From: Rhodobacter sp.
GTDB taxonomy: Bacteria > Pseudomonadota > Alphaproteobacteria > Rhodobacterales > Rhodobacteraceae
Assembly: GCA_030065095.1 (NCBI GenBank)
Contig: JASJDP010000008.1
Coordinates: forward strand, 62,001 to 126,000
Reading direction: 5' to 3'
DNA length: 64,000 nucleotides
A model generated the notes under the pieces. The model had not been told where the DNA came from. It ran no database searches and saw nothing but the letters and a program-made list of their open reading frames with translations. Shown piece by piece: positions 1-9,298 of the stretch. Every line of letters begins with the position of its first letter. Within the stretch, counting starts at the first letter, position 1. The position numbers and the translations under genes were made by a program.

Positions 1-366
1 CGCCTGGGCCGCCAGATCCTCGGCCTGCTGTGCGGTCTCGGACTGCAGGGCGGCGATCAGCGCCGATTGCGCCGCCTCGGTCGCGCGCGCGTCTTCCAGC
101 GTCGCGGTCAGGGTGCCGACGTTTTCCTCCAGCTCGAACGCTCGCCGCTGTTCCAGACCCAGCGCCTGGGCCAGGGCGTTGACCTCGGCGCTCAGCTCGT
201 CCAGCTCGCTTTCCTGGCCCGAAATCGTCTCGCGCAGCACGTATTGCACGACCATGAAGATGGTCAGCACGAACATCAGCACCAAAAGAAGCCCGGTCAT
301 CGCATCGACGAAGCCGGGCCAGATGTTGCCCGACATGCGCTGCACGGATCTGCGGGTCAGTGCCAT
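1..366 (-). CDS. MotB/OmpA-like peptidoglycan-binding protein (partial, 3' end off window)
   Basis: The first 122 residues of a protein whose C-terminus lies beyond base 1. A short basic N-terminus containing SGNIWPGFVDAMTGLL is followed by one strongly hydrophobic helix (about residues 21-42), then a heptad-rich, Glu/Gln/Ala-rich segment that looks like a periplasmic coiled coil. That layout is typical of MotB/OmpA-type partners of MotA/TolQ/ExbB proton channels, and the channel gene ends only 3 bases upstream. The peptidoglycan-binding OmpA domain expected at the C-terminus is not in the window, so the family call rests on the N-terminus and the neighbour. The ATG at 366 fits the end of the preceding gene. 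Confidence 0.75.
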   Translation of the reverse strand, partial: MALTRRSVQRMSGNIWPGFVDAMTGLLLVLMFVLTIFMVVQYVLRETISGQESELDELSAEVNALAQALGLEQRRAFELEENVGTLTATLEDARATEAAQSALIAALQSETAQQAEDLAAQA

Positions 367-369
367 GGC

Positions 370-1557
370 CTAGCCCCGGCCGACCGGGGTTCTTTCGCGC
401 TCGCGGGCCAGCATGCGCACCGCCTTGGTCAGCGCGGCGATGTCGCCGCGCAGGTTGATCGTCGATTCCTGCCGCCCGGCGGACATCTCTTCGAGGATCC
501 TGAGCAGCTGCACGTCGATCGACCGCAGCCGCATGCGGCTTTCGGCATCCACATGCCCCGCGCCGGCCTGTGCCTCTAGCACCTCGATCAGCTTGGCCTG
601 GCTCTCGGCAATCCGGTCCATGGCCCGGGCGCCGGCATCCTCGCGGTCCATCCGCTCGGTCATGGCCTGGATCGAATCCGCCAATTGGCCCAGACGCTCG
701 TCCACCATGGACCGGCTGATGTCGGACTGGGTATAGATCGCCTGCAGGCTTTCCATCTGCTCGGCCATATGGTCCAGCACCGCGACAACAGCGTCCTGGT
801 CCGTCGCACCCTCGCCGTCGCCCGAGGAAAAGCCAAGCCGGGTGATCGTCGACAGCCATTCCTCCAGCTCGCGGTAGAACCGGTTCTGGCCATGGCCCGC
901 AAACAGCTCCAGCAGACCCACCACCAGCGAGCCGGCCAGGCCCAGAAGCGACGAGGCAAAGGCCACGCCCATGCCGCCCAGTTGCGCCTCGAGTCCCGTC
1001 ATCAGGCGGTTGAAGACGGCGATCCCCTCTTCACCCTCTTGCGGAGCCAGCGAGCGGATCGTGTCCACCACCGCCGGCACCGTGGTCGCCAGGCCATAGA
1101 ACGTGCCCAGCAGTCCAAGGAAAATCAGAAGGTTGACGATATATCGCGTTATGTCACGCAACTCGTCGATCCGGGTGGCGACGGAATCCAGAATGGACCG
1201 CGCCGAGGACGAGCTGATCTGCATCCGGGCGCCCCGGGTCCGCAACAGCGCGGCCAAGGGCGCCAGCAGCCGGGGCGCCTTGGACGTCTGGTATTCCGGC
1301 TGGCCCCGGGCAAAGCCCAGGATCCAGTTCACCGACAGAAACAGCTGTGCCACCTGCCAGAAACAGGCGAAGACCCCGATCACGAAGACAAAGACGATGA
1401 ACCCGTTCAGATAGGGGTTGGCGGCAAAGACCGACTGGACCCGCGGCAATGCGAAAAACGCTCCGACGCCGACAAGCCCCAGCACGACCAGCATCAAGAC
1501 GATCTGGCGCACAGGTTGGGAAAAGAACGGCTCGGCCTCGCGATCCGGCTGGTCCAT
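370..1557 (-). CDS. MotA/TolQ/ExbB-family proton channel protein
   Basis: A 395-residue inner-membrane protein with hydrophobic segments near residues 17-37, 48-70, 140-163 and 194-222. The loop between the last two carries the conserved ExbB/TolQ-type signature (LLIFLGLLGTFYGLATT, then GMGVAFASSLLGL). The last ~150 residues are charged and helical, with many Met/Gln/Glu, and are probably a cytoplasmic coiled coil. It pairs with the MotB/OmpA-like gene 3 bases downstream. Such pairs use proton flow to do work on the envelope. The long C-terminal tail sets it apart from plain ExbB or TolQ (about 230-240 aa). The particular process energised cannot be told from sequence. Confidence 0.85.
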   Translation of the reverse strand: MDQPDREAEPFFSQPVRQIVLMLVVLGLVGVGAFFALPRVQSVFAANPYLNGFIVFVFVIGVFACFWQVAQLFLSVNWILGFARGQPEYQTSKAPRLLAPLAALLRTRGARMQISSSSARSILDSVATRIDELRDITRYIVNLLIFLGLLGTFYGLATTVPAVVDTIRSLAPQEGEEGIAVFNRLMTGLEAQLGGMGVAFASSLLGLAGSLVVGLLELFAGHGQNRFYRELEEWLSTITRLGFSSGDGEGATDQDAVVAVLDHMAEQMESLQAIYTQSDISRSMVDERLGQLADSIQAMTERMDREDAGARAMDRIAESQAKLIEVLEAQAGAGHVDAESRMRLRSIDVQLLRILEEMSAGRQESTINLRGDIAALTKAVRMLARERERTPVGRG

Positions 1558-1638
1558 CTGGACGTGTCCTGACGCTAGTTGTTGTGGATAAGATACGGGC
1601 GAATGCTGCGCCTGCCAACACCCCCTAGCATTTCGGCC

Positions 1639-2178
1639 TTAATTTGCAAGGGTGCGTACCTTTTCGGCCAGCCAGGTCAGATCGGCGTCCTCGATCCCCA
1701 ATTCTTCCAGATGCAACGCGGTGTTATACAGGTATTCGGTGTTCGGCCCGCGCCCGCCCACCGCCGTGGCAATGATCCCGGCCTGCTCTTCCAGGGGCAA
1801 TCCGCCGCAATATTGCACATGTTCCGTATCGACCACATAGGCCAGCGCCTCGACTTGGCGGCCGTCCTGCAGGTCGACGGGCAACTGCTTTTCCAGATAG
1901 GCCGACGAAATCAGCTCGCGCTCGCGCAGATACTCCAGCGTTTCCGGCGCACGCGTCGGGGTCACGGCAAAGGCCAGCCCGTGGCATTCGGTCTCGGGAT
2001 GTTCGTCCAGCGCCAGCACCAGTCCCGGGTCGGTGTGAGTTCCGCGGTGATGGACCGAACGCATGCAGAACGTCCGCGCATAGCCGGGCAGCGTCGCCAG
2101 CACGCGTTCCTCGAACTCGAAGCCCGGGTTCCACATCAGCGAGCCGTAGCCGAACACCCACAGCCTTGCGTCACGCAT
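1639..2178 (-). CDS. gamma-glutamylcyclotransferase, ChaC-like
   Basis: A 179-residue protein beginning MRDARLWVFGYGSLMWNPGF. The YGSL motif that binds the gamma-glutamyl group is near residue 10, and a later TECHGLAF segment supplies the catalytic Glu region of the ChaC/GGCT fold. ChaC-type enzymes cleave glutathione to 5-oxoproline and Cys-Gly in the cytosol. An in-frame ATG exists 15 codons upstream (2223), but the homologous part starts at 2178 and the extra residues are not family-like, so 2178 is preferred. It is a single gene, divergent from the DUF2125 gene. Confidence 0.85.
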   Translation of the reverse strand: MRDARLWVFGYGSLMWNPGFEFEERVLATLPGYARTFCMRSVHHRGTHTDPGLVLALDEHPETECHGLAFAVTPTRAPETLEYLRERELISSAYLEKQLPVDLQDGRQVEALAYVVDTEHVQYCGGLPLEEQAGIIATAVGGRGPNTEYLYNTALHLEELGIEDADLTWLAEKVRTLAN

Positions 2179-2242
2179 CTCTCTGGTCCTTGTTGCTGCC
2201 GCCCTATAAACATCAGCCCGCAAGCAGCGTCAAAGGCCCGCG

Positions 2243-3244
2243 ATGCGTATTCTTCTGATCGTCATCCTGACCGCCGCAGCAGGCTGGTCAGGTTACTGGG
2301 TCGTCGGCTCGCGTGCGACGGAGGACGGGTTGCGCGACTGGCTCGACGCGCGGGCCGGGGCCGGGTGGCTGTCGGAATATTCCGCGGTCTCGACCCGGGG
2401 CTTCCCGAACCGGTTCGACACCACCATCACAGGCCTGGAACTCGCCGACCCGGCCACCGGCGTCGCCTGGTCCGCACCGTTTCTGCAGTTGCATCGCCTC
2501 AGCTACGAGCCCAATCACGTCATCGCGACCTGGCCCGACCGCCAGACGCTCGCCTCGCCCTATCAGCGCCTGACCGTCGGCACCGAAAAGATGCAGGCGA
2601 GTTTCGTCTTCGTGCCCGGCACCGATCTGCAGCTCGACCGGTCCTCCTTTGTCGTCAATGCGCTCGATGTCGCCTCGACGGACGGCTGGTCCGCCACGGT
2701 CGACGAGGTCCGCCTTGCCACCCGCAGCACCGCCGCCCGCGCGGGCAGTCACGATATCGGCTTCGAGGCCACGTCGCTGCGCCCCAAGGGGACCCTCCTG
2801 GCCGAACTGGCCGATGCGGGGCTGGTCCCGGGCACCTTCGAGCGGCTGAAGATCGATGCGACCGTCAGCTTCGACGCCCCCTGGGACCGGGCCGCGGTCG
2901 AAATTGCGCGCCCGGCGATCACCGGGGTCGAGCTGAACCTGCTGCAGGCAAACTGGGGCAAGCTGGAGCTTTGGATGGCGGGCGATCTGACCGTCGACGC
3001 CGCCGGCGTGCCGTCGGGCAAGATCACGGTGAAGGCCAAGAACTGGCGCGAGATGCTGCAGCTTGCCGTTTCGGCGGGCTGGATCCCGGACAGTTTCGCC
3101 CCCACCCTGGAAACCGGGCTGGAGCTGCTGGCCGGGCTTGCCGGATCACCGAAAACGCTGGATGCGCCGCTGACGATCCGGAACGGCGCGGTGTCGTTCG
3201 GGCCGATCTCGCTGGGTCAGGCGCCAAGGCTGAGGCTGCGGTGA
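2243..3244 (+). CDS. DUF2125 domain-containing protein
   Basis: 333 residues with an N-terminal signal or anchor segment (residues 2-21, ILLIVILTAAAGWSGYW) followed by a soluble region rich in beta-strand patterns. The sequence matches my recollection of the alphaproteobacterial DUF2125 family, which is probably envelope-exposed and has no known activity. It starts 64 bases from the divergent cyclotransferase start and ends before a palindrome at 3290. No catalytic motif is evident. Confidence 0.75.
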   Translation: MRILLIVILTAAAGWSGYWVVGSRATEDGLRDWLDARAGAGWLSEYSAVSTRGFPNRFDTTITGLELADPATGVAWSAPFLQLHRLSYEPNHVIATWPDRQTLASPYQRLTVGTEKMQASFVFVPGTDLQLDRSSFVVNALDVASTDGWSATVDEVRLATRSTAARAGSHDIGFEATSLRPKGTLLAELADAGLVPGTFERLKIDATVSFDAPWDRAAVEIARPAITGVELNLLQANWGKLELWMAGDLTVDAAGVPSGKITVKAKNWREMLQLAVSAGWIPDSFAPTLETGLELLAGLAGSPKTLDAPLTIRNGAVSFGPISLGQAPRLRLR

Positions 3245-3289
3245 TGCCGCGATGCGGCGAAAATTTGGTTAAATATTTGTAAATGCAGA

Positions 3290-3309
3290 ATGTTTCGCGC
3301 GCGAAACAT
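3290..3309. repeat. perfect 20-bp palindrome
   Basis: ATGTTTCGCGCGCGAAACAT reads identically on both strands. It sits in the 167-bp space between the convergent DUF2125 and extensin genes. Flanking bases (GCAG / CTGC) extend the symmetry with a one-base bulge. There is no T-tract on either strand, so it may be a protein-binding site or a Rho-type 3' hairpin rather than a classical intrinsic terminator. Confidence 0.6.
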
Positions 3310-3411
3310 CTGCGGCCCTGAGGCTCCTCTCATTGGATCCGAACGCAGGGATTCGAGCCCGGCGCCGCTGAGTAGAACGAAAACCGCAGGACGCGTAGAC
3401 CTATCGCTGCC

Positions 3412-4344
3412 TTACCGGCAATACGCCCCGCCGCGGTGGCGCGCGGTGTCGAAATGGAAGTGGTCCTTGTGGAACCGGTCCGACCGCGGCCCCAGAACCG
3501 TGCCGAAGGTTCCGCAGGCCTGTGCGTGCACCTGTTTCAGGATCGGTCCCTGCACCCGGTCGTTCCAACCCTTCAGCACCGTCATCGACACGCCGTTCTT
3601 CAGATTGATCGCCGAGATGTCGATGGCCCGGCCCCGGCCGTGTTCCGAAATCCTCGCGCCGGGCTGGTTGTTCCGGGTCCGGCAGGAATAATGCGCCGCG
3701 ACCTTCAGCGACGCAACGCCGCCGCCAAGCTGCCCGACCGCAGGTTTCACCGACCCGCTGACCCAGCGCTTCAGCGCCTTGGCGGTGGTGCAGTCGATAT
3801 TGGCGGGCGTGCTCAGCGCCACGCCGTCCACCGACGTCACGCGTACACCGTTCGACAGCCCGCAGCCGCGCAAGCGCGCCGGGATCGGCGGGATCGCCTG
3901 ACCGCGGATCGACGGGTCGCCGCAGACCGATCCGGTCTTTGGGTACTTCACCGGCTTGTCCGGTGCGCGGAAAACCGCCGCCAGTAGGCCCCTGGGCCGC
4001 TTCGGCGGCCGCGGCGCCGGCGTTGCGGACGCGGTCGAGGCCAGAACCACGCGCTCCGGCCCTGTTGCGTCGGCCGCCGGTGTCGGCCGCGCTGTGCGCA
4101 CCCGGAACGACGGGCGCGGGGCCGGCACCGGTGACACGCGCAGGCCCGGGATCGAGGCGGCCATCGCCACCCGCACCGCAGCATTCGTGTCCGGACGCGC
4201 TGCAGGGTCTTGGGCCAGGGGAACGGCCCGGGCGCTGCCAGGCCGCAGTTCGGGCCGTGGTGAGACGGACGGCGCGTCGGCAAAGGCTGCCACCGCCAAA
4301 AGCGTGGCCACACTGAAGGCAAGCACCGGCAGGCGAAGGGTCAT
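3412..4344 (-). CDS. extensin-like family protein (putative periplasmic peptidase fold)
   Basis: 310 residues with an N-terminal signal peptide (hydrophobic residues 3-22, ending near AFA), a proline/arginine-rich linker to about residue 130, and a C-terminal extensin-like domain. Within that domain HGRGRAIDIS and KDHFHFD supply a His/Asp and HxH set like that of zinc D,D-peptidases (VanY/LAS fold), and several Cys could form disulfides. The name extensin-like is historical; a role in peptidoglycan is an inference. The gene overlaps tyrA by ATGA and is the last gene of hisC-tyrA-extensin. Confidence 0.8.
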   Translation of the reverse strand: MTLRLPVLAFSVATLLAVAAFADAPSVSPRPELRPGSARAVPLAQDPAARPDTNAAVRVAMAASIPGLRVSPVPAPRPSFRVRTARPTPAADATGPERVVLASTASATPAPRPPKRPRGLLAAVFRAPDKPVKYPKTGSVCGDPSIRGQAIPPIPARLRGCGLSNGVRVTSVDGVALSTPANIDCTTAKALKRWVSGSVKPAVGQLGGGVASLKVAAHYSCRTRNNQPGARISEHGRGRAIDISAINLKNGVSMTVLKGWNDRVQGPILKQVHAQACGTFGTVLGPRSDRFHKDHFHFDTARHRGGAYCR

Positions 4345-5261
4345 TCCTTCACGGCTCCTCGTCCGAAATTGGGGGCGTCGGTATCCTGCCCCGCCTCGAT
4401 GATCCCGCGTCTGATGTCCCGGGTATGGGTAAAATACTCGAAAAGATGTGCGCCGTCACCCGTGCGGATCGCCCGTTGCAGCGCAAACAGCTCTTCGGTG
4501 AAGCGGCCGAGGATTTCCAGCGTCGCGTCCTTGTTGGTCAGAAACACGTCGCGCCACATCGTCGGGTCGCTGGCCGCGATCCGCGTGAAGTCGCGAAAGC
4601 CCGCGGCAGAGTACTTGATGACCTCCTGATCGGTCACCCGCCGCATGTCGTCGGCGACCCCGACCATCGTGTAGGCGATCAGATGCGGGGCATGGCTGGT
4701 CACCGCCAGCACCAGATCGTGGTGGTCGGCATCCATCGTCTCGACATTGGCGCCCATCGCCTCCCACAGCGCGCGCAGCCGCTGCAGCGCGCCGGGGTCC
4801 GTGTCGGCGTCGGGGATCAGCAGGCACCAGCGGTTCTCGAACAGCTCGGCAAAGCCCGACCGCGGCCCCGAATGTTCGGTCCCCGCCAGCGGGTGGCCTG
4901 GGATGAAATGCACGCCGTCCGGCACGAACGGCGCCACCGCGCCGATCACATGCCGCTTGACCGATCCGACGTCGGTCACTGTCGCGCCCGGCTTCAACTT
5001 CGGCCCGATTTCCTCTGCGACCGCCGTCATCGCCCCCACCGGTACGGCCAGCACCACAAGATCGGCGTCCATGACCGCCTCGGCCGCGGTCTCGACCACC
5101 CGGTCGCACAGGCCGATCTCGACCGCCACGCCGCGTGTCTCGGCCGACCGCGCGGTGCCCACGATTTCGCCGGCCAGCCCGCCGCGCCGCATCGCCAGCG
5201 CCATCGAGCCCGCGATCAGGCCAAGCCCGATCAGCGCCACGCGGTCGTACAGCGCGCTCAC
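4341..5261 (-). CDS. tyrA: prephenate/arogenate dehydrogenase
   Basis: A 306-residue NAD(P)-dependent dehydrogenase of tyrosine biosynthesis that oxidatively decarboxylates prephenate or arogenate. The Rossmann motif GLGLIAGS is at residues 12-19, and the family signature [12 protein letters not shown] holds the substrate-binding His. I chose the GTG at 5261 because it overlaps the hisC stop as GTGA, and because the residues encoded further upstream look like hisC in another frame. It is translationally coupled to hisC upstream and to the extensin gene downstream (ATGA at 4341-4344). Whether it prefers prephenate or arogenate cannot be decided here. Confidence 0.9.
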   Translation of the reverse strand: MSALYDRVALIGLGLIAGSMALAMRRGGLAGEIVGTARSAETRGVAVEIGLCDRVVETAAEAVMDADLVVLAVPVGAMTAVAEEIGPKLKPGATVTDVGSVKRHVIGAVAPFVPDGVHFIPGHPLAGTEHSGPRSGFAELFENRWCLLIPDADTDPGALQRLRALWEAMGANVETMDADHHDLVLAVTSHAPHLIAYTMVGVADDMRRVTDQEVIKYSAAGFRDFTRIAASDPTMWRDVFLTNKDATLEILGRFTEELFALQRAIRTGDGAHLFEYFTHTRDIRRGIIEAGQDTDAPNFGRGAVKE

Positions 5262-6340
5262 GCCCGGGCATCCTTGAATTGTCCGACGGCATGGGCCACC
5301 CGACGGCACGCGGCCTCGTCACCGACGGTGATCCGCAGGCAATGCGGCAGCTTGTAGCCCGCCACCTTGCGCACCAGGATCCCGGCCTCTTTCAGCCAGG
5401 CGTCGCAGGCCTCGGCCTCGGCTTCGTCGGCGAACCGGGCGAGGATGAAATTGGCGCAGGAGGTATCCGACGGCACCCCCTTTTCGGCCAGCGCCTCGGC
5501 CAGCCAGGCCCGCATCCGCCGGTTCCCGGCCAAGCAGGTCTCGGCGAATTCCCGATCCCGCACCGCGGCCTCTGCGGCGTCGAGCTGTGCCTGGCTGAGG
5601 TTGAACGGCCCGCGGATGCGGTTCAGCACGTCGATGATGCCTTGCGGGCCATAGCCCCAGCCGATGCGCAGCCCGCCCAGCCCGTAAAGCTTGGAAAACG
5701 TCCGGGTCATGACCACGTTGTCGCGCCCGTCGACCAGCGACACGCCGCCATCATAGCCGTCGACGAATTCGGCATAGGCGCCGTCCAGCACCAGAATCGC
5801 GCCGTCCGGCAGACCGTCGGCGAGCCGGGCGATTTCGTTGCCGCCGATCATCGTGCCGGTGGGGTTGTTGGGGTTGGCGATGAACACCAGTTTGGTCCGT
5901 GGGGTCGCAGCGGCCAACAACGCGTCGACATCCGTCACCCGCTCGCGCTCCCTCGCCTCGACCGGTGTTGCACCCGCCGCCAGGGCGCTGATGCGGTACA
6001 TGGCAAAGCCATGCTCGGTATGCAGCACCTCGTCGCCGGGACCGGCATAGCATTGGCAGAGAAAATGGATGATCTCGTCGGATCCCACGCCACAGATGAT
6101 CCGGTCGGGGTCAAGCCCGTGAACCTCGGCGATCGCCGTGCGCAGCGACAGGTGATCCGTCGACGGGTAGCGGTGCAGCCGATACGCCGCCCGGCCATAG
6201 GCCTCGACCGCCTTCGGCGACGGCCCGTACGGATTTTCGTTCGACGACAGCTTTATCACGTCGTCGCGTCCCGGCAGGGCCGACTGGCCGCCCTGATAAA
6301 GGGCGATCTCCATGATCCCGGGCTGCGGCGTGGGCGGCAT
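5258..6340 (-). CDS. hisC: histidinol-phosphate aminotransferase
   Basis: 360-residue fold-type I PLP aminotransferase. It converts imidazole-acetol phosphate to histidinol phosphate and often also serves aromatic amino acids, which fits its coupling to tyrA. Visible motifs are [13 protein letters not shown] near the N-terminus, NPNNPTG in the middle and [16 protein letters not shown], which carries the PLP lysine. The open frame runs 68 codons further upstream, but a GGAG Shine-Dalgarno lies 6 bases before the ATG at 6340 and family similarity begins there ([18 protein letters not shown]), so this start is preferred to 6352 or 6544. Confidence 0.92.
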   Translation of the reverse strand: MPPTPQPGIMEIALYQGGQSALPGRDDVIKLSSNENPYGPSPKAVEAYGRAAYRLHRYPSTDHLSLRTAIAEVHGLDPDRIICGVGSDEIIHFLCQCYAGPGDEVLHTEHGFAMYRISALAAGATPVEARERERVTDVDALLAAATPRTKLVFIANPNNPTGTMIGGNEIARLADGLPDGAILVLDGAYAEFVDGYDGGVSLVDGRDNVVMTRTFSKLYGLGGLRIGWGYGPQGIIDVLNRIRGPFNLSQAQLDAAEAAVRDREFAETCLAGNRRMRAWLAEALAEKGVPSDTSCANFILARFADEAEAEACDAWLKEAGILVRKVAGYKLPHCLRITVGDEAACRRVAHAVGQFKDARA

Positions 6341-6593
6341 GCGTTTCTCCATCGTGCCGCGCCGTTCTATCGGTGCCCGCCGGGCAACGCCAGCGGCAAA
6401 CTGCCCCGCGATGTTGCAGCCCCGCCACCGCTTGCATGCCTCGCGCGCATCCATGGCACGGCGGCCTTCGACTTTGATTTCGCGCCCGGGGCTCCGCGCA
6501 AACCTCCGCTCCAACCCGGAACCGGTAGAACGCAGTTCCATCAAATTTCATCCTGCTCTAGCTTGGCGGCATGCCCGATTCCCCGATGACGCC

Positions 6594-8336
6594 ATGACCG
6601 ACACGCCTGCCTATCAGGTCCTCGCCCGCAAGTACCGGCCCGAGACCTTTGCCGACCTCGTCGGCCAGGACCCCATGGTGCGTACGTTGAAAAACGCGTT
6701 CGAGGCGGACCGTATCGCCCAGGCGTTTATCCTCACCGGGATCCGCGGCACCGGCAAGACGTCGACCGCGCGGATCATCGCCAAGGGGATGAACTGTATC
6801 GGGCCGGACGGGCAGGGCGGCCCGACGACCGAGCCCTGCGGCACCTGCGAACACTGCGTGGCGATCGCCGAGGGCCGCCATGTGGACGTGCTTGAAATGG
6901 ACGCCGCCAGCCGCACCGGCGTCGGCGACATCCGCGAGATCATCGAGAGCGTGGCCTACCGGGCGGCGTCGGCGCGCTACAAGATCTACATCATCGACGA
7001 GGTTCACATGCTGTCGACCAGCGCTTTCAACGCGCTGTTGAAGACGCTGGAGGAACCTCCCAGTCACGTGAAGTTCATCTTCGCCACCACCGAGATCCGC
7101 AAGGTCCCGGTCACCGTCCTCAGCCGCTGCCAGCGCTTTGACCTGCGCCGGATCGAGCCCGAGGTGATGCTGGATCTGCTGCGCAGGATCGCGGGGACCG
7201 AAGGCGGCGAGATCACGGATGAGGCGCTGGCGTTGATCACCCGGGCGGCCGAGGGCTCGGCCCGTGATGCCACGTCGCTTTTGGACCAGGCGCTCAGCCA
7301 CGGGGCGGGCGAAACCACCGCCGATCAGGTGCGCGCCATGCTGGGCCTGGCCGACCGGGGCCGGGTGCTGGATCTGTTCGATCTGATCATGACCGGCGAC
7401 GCGGGCGGCGCACTGACCGAGCTCGGCGCGCAATATGCCGACGGCGCCGATCCGCTGGCCGTGCTGCGCGACCTGGCCGAGATCACCCATTGGGTCAGCG
7501 TCATCAAGATCACGCCCGAGGCCGCCGAGGATCCTACCATCGGCCCCGACGAACGCGCCCGGGGCACCGACATGGCCGCGCGCCTGCCGATGCGTGTGCT
7601 GACGCGGATGTGGCAGATGCTGCTGAAGGCGCTCGATGAAACCGCCCAAGCGCCCAACGCGATGATGGCCGCCGAAATGGCAGTCATCCGCCTGACCCAC
7701 GTTGCCGACCTGCCACCACCCGAGGAACTGATCCGCAAACTGCAGGAGGCTCCTCCGCCGACCCGGCAATCCGCACCGGCCGCCCCGTCCGGCGGTTCGC
7801 CCGGACCCTCCGCCGTCTCGTACACCGCCCCGCGCGCGCAGTCCGGCGCGACGTCCGACGGCGCCGCCACCGCCCGCGTGCTGGCGCCCGACCGGGCACT
7901 TGCGCGATATGCCCGCTTTGACCAGGTTGTCGACCTGATCCGTGCGAACCGGGACGTCAAGCTTTTGGTCGAGGTCGAAACCACCCTGCGCCTGGCCCGA
8001 TACCAACCCGGCCGCATCGAGTTCGAGCCGACCGAGGCGGCCCCCCGCGATCTTGCGGCGCGCCTTGCGGCGAAACTCCAGCTTTGGACGGGCGTGCGTT
8101 GGGCCGTCAGCGTGGTCGGCGAAGGCGGCGGCCAAACCATTGCCGAGACCCGCGACGCCGAACGCCTGGCGCTGGAGGACGAAGCCAAGCAGCATCCGCT
8201 GGTTCAGGCCGTCTTCGACGCCTTCCCGGGCGCCAGGATCACCGAAATCCGCACGCTCGAGGAAATCGCCGCCGAGGCCCGGGCCGAGGCGCTGCCCGAA
8301 GTGGACGAGGAATGGGACCCTTTCGAAGAGGACTGA
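6594..8336 (+). CDS. dnaX: DNA polymerase III subunit gamma/tau
   Basis: A 580-residue clamp-loader ATPase. Walker A is GIRGTGKTS at residues 49-57, the zinc-binding cysteines are C68, C82, C85 and C88, and the DEVHMLS Walker B and sensor region FIFATTEIRKVP follow. The C-terminal third is a Pro/Ala/Ser-rich linker plus a tau-type polymerase-binding domain. The start MTDTPAYQVLARKYRP is the usual beginning of the family; an upstream ATG at 6312 would overlap hisC antisense and is rejected. It heads the dnaX-membrane protein-ybaB-recR cluster. I did not identify a frameshift signal for a separate gamma form. Confidence 0.95.
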   Translation: MTDTPAYQVLARKYRPETFADLVGQDPMVRTLKNAFEADRIAQAFILTGIRGTGKTSTARIIAKGMNCIGPDGQGGPTTEPCGTCEHCVAIAEGRHVDVLEMDAASRTGVGDIREIIESVAYRAASARYKIYIIDEVHMLSTSAFNALLKTLEEPPSHVKFIFATTEIRKVPVTVLSRCQRFDLRRIEPEVMLDLLRRIAGTEGGEITDEALALITRAAEGSARDATSLLDQALSHGAGETTADQVRAMLGLADRGRVLDLFDLIMTGDAGGALTELGAQYADGADPLAVLRDLAEITHWVSVIKITPEAAEDPTIGPDERARGTDMAARLPMRVLTRMWQMLLKALDETAQAPNAMMAAEMAVIRLTHVADLPPPEELIRKLQEAPPPTRQSAPAAPSGGSPGPSAVSYTAPRAQSGATSDGAATARVLAPDRALARYARFDQVVDLIRANRDVKLLVEVETTLRLARYQPGRIEFEPTEAAPRDLAARLAAKLQLWTGVRWAVSVVGEGGGQTIAETRDAERLALEDEAKQHPLVQAVFDAFPGARITEIRTLEEIAAEARAEALPEVDEEWDPFEED

Positions 8337-8704
8337 TCCTCTGGCTTCTCTGGCCCACCGCCGCCCTGGCCGAGGCCTGCGCGACTGTGCGACCGGGCTG
8401 GGACGGCACGCCCATGACGGCCCTGGCCGAGGCGGTCTTTCTCGCCGGAACGGTTCCGGTTCTGATCCTGTTTCTGGCCACCGCCGCCGCGCTGCGCTTT
8501 CGCAGCCAGTGGGGCGGCCTTGCCGTGGTGGTGCTCTGGACCGGGCTGATCACGGTCCTGTCCATGGTCGATCCCAGCGGCCTGCAGGCTGCGGCCCGGG
8601 CCCAGGGCTGCGTCGGTTCTCCTGCCTTGTTCATCGGCATCGTGGCTGCGATATGTGTTGCGACGATCCTTTACACCGCCCCGCTGAAACAGCGGCCCGA
8701 CTGA
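8312..8704 (+). CDS. small membrane protein, uncharacterised
   Basis: 130 residues starting inside the end of dnaX in another frame (25-base overlap). An N-terminal signal-like stretch (GLILWLLWPTAALA, residues 7-20) would leave a mature protein beginning EACATVRPGWDG. Three further hydrophobic segments follow at about residues 38-56, 62-80 and 103-121. The gene ends 11 bases before ybaB, so it belongs to the same transcript. I do not recognise the family. Support comes from the good membrane topology, the in-operon position and the absence of another frame in this stretch. Confidence 0.65.
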   Translation: MGPFRRGLILWLLWPTAALAEACATVRPGWDGTPMTALAEAVFLAGTVPVLILFLATAAALRFRSQWGGLAVVVLWTGLITVLSMVDPSGLQAAARAQGCVGSPALFIGIVAAICVATILYTAPLKQRPD

Positions 8705-8715
8705 CGGAGACAGAT

Positions 8716-9060
8716 ATGTTCAAAGGCCTCGGCAATCTCGGCGATATGGCCGGGATGATGAAGAAAGCCAAGGAGATGCAGGAGAAGATGGCCGAGATGC
8801 AGGACAGTCTCGGCAGCATCATCGTGACCGGGGAATCCGGTGCGGGTCTCGTCAAGGCCACCGCCACAGCCAAGGGCGAGCTGACCGGGCTGGACATCGA
8901 TCCGTCGATCTTCAACCCTGACGACAAGGAGGTTGCCGAGGATCTGATCCTTGCCGCCGTCAAGGACGCCCAGGTCAAGGCCGCCGAGCGCGGCAGGGAA
9001 GAGATGCAGAAGATCACCGACGGGCTGGGATTGCCCGCAGACCTGAAGCTGCCGTTCTGA
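8716..9060 (+). CDS. YbaB/EbfC family nucleoid-associated protein
   Basis: 114 residues; [21 protein letters not shown] followed by a Met/Lys/Glu-rich helix, the usual N-terminus of this DNA-binding dimer family. The ATG at 8716 is preceded by a GGAGA Shine-Dalgarno. YbaB proteins bind DNA and are nearly always encoded between dnaX and recR, as here. Length and composition are normal for the family. Confidence 0.93.
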   Translation: MFKGLGNLGDMAGMMKKAKEMQEKMAEMQDSLGSIIVTGESGAGLVKATATAKGELTGLDIDPSIFNPDDKEVAEDLILAAVKDAQVKAAERGREEMQKITDGLGLPADLKLPF

Positions 9061-9105
9061 CCGCGCCGGGGAAATGACCGGCATGCCGGCCGCGGGAAGA
9101 GCCGT

Positions 9106-9298
9106 GCCATCGGCGACCCGCGGGGAGGCGACCCAGACCTACGGACGGCTCGATTTATCCCAGCAAAGTCCGAACGACCTCAATGCGATACGCGCCGTCA
9201 GCAAATCGCCTCCCCTGCGGGGCGGGTCGGCGATGGCGCGGCGGCCTGCGGCCTTGATTCCGCGCCTGAATGCAGATTGCGAAAGTCCGTTCAAGGCC
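9106..9298 (+). repeat. dispersed intergenic element, copy A
   Basis: Fills most of the 331-bp gap between ybaB and recR. A left arm GCCATCGGCGACCCG with GGGGAGGCGA is mirrored ~75 bp later by TCGCCTCCCC with GGGCGGGTCGGCGATGGC, so the core can fold into a long hairpin. A 3' tail contains TTGATTCCGCGCCTGAATGC and ends near TCAAGGCC. The conserved interior includes CTCGATTTATCC and AGCAAAGTCCGAACGACC. Related copies occur at 25065, 29865, 39446 and (degraded) 42601. No protein is recognisable in it. Confidence 0.8.

Noticed and set aside
1-1557. ZorA/ZorB-like (Zorya defence) pair
   Set aside because: A MotA-like plus MotB-like pair is present, but no ZorC, ZorD or ZorE gene is visible and neighbours are housekeeping. 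The pair looks like the common envelope type of this group.
3330-3411. tRNA-like sequence (GGGCTCGAATCCC on the minus strand)
   Set aside because: It resembles a T-loop, but no acceptor stem, D-arm or anticodon arm can be folded around it.
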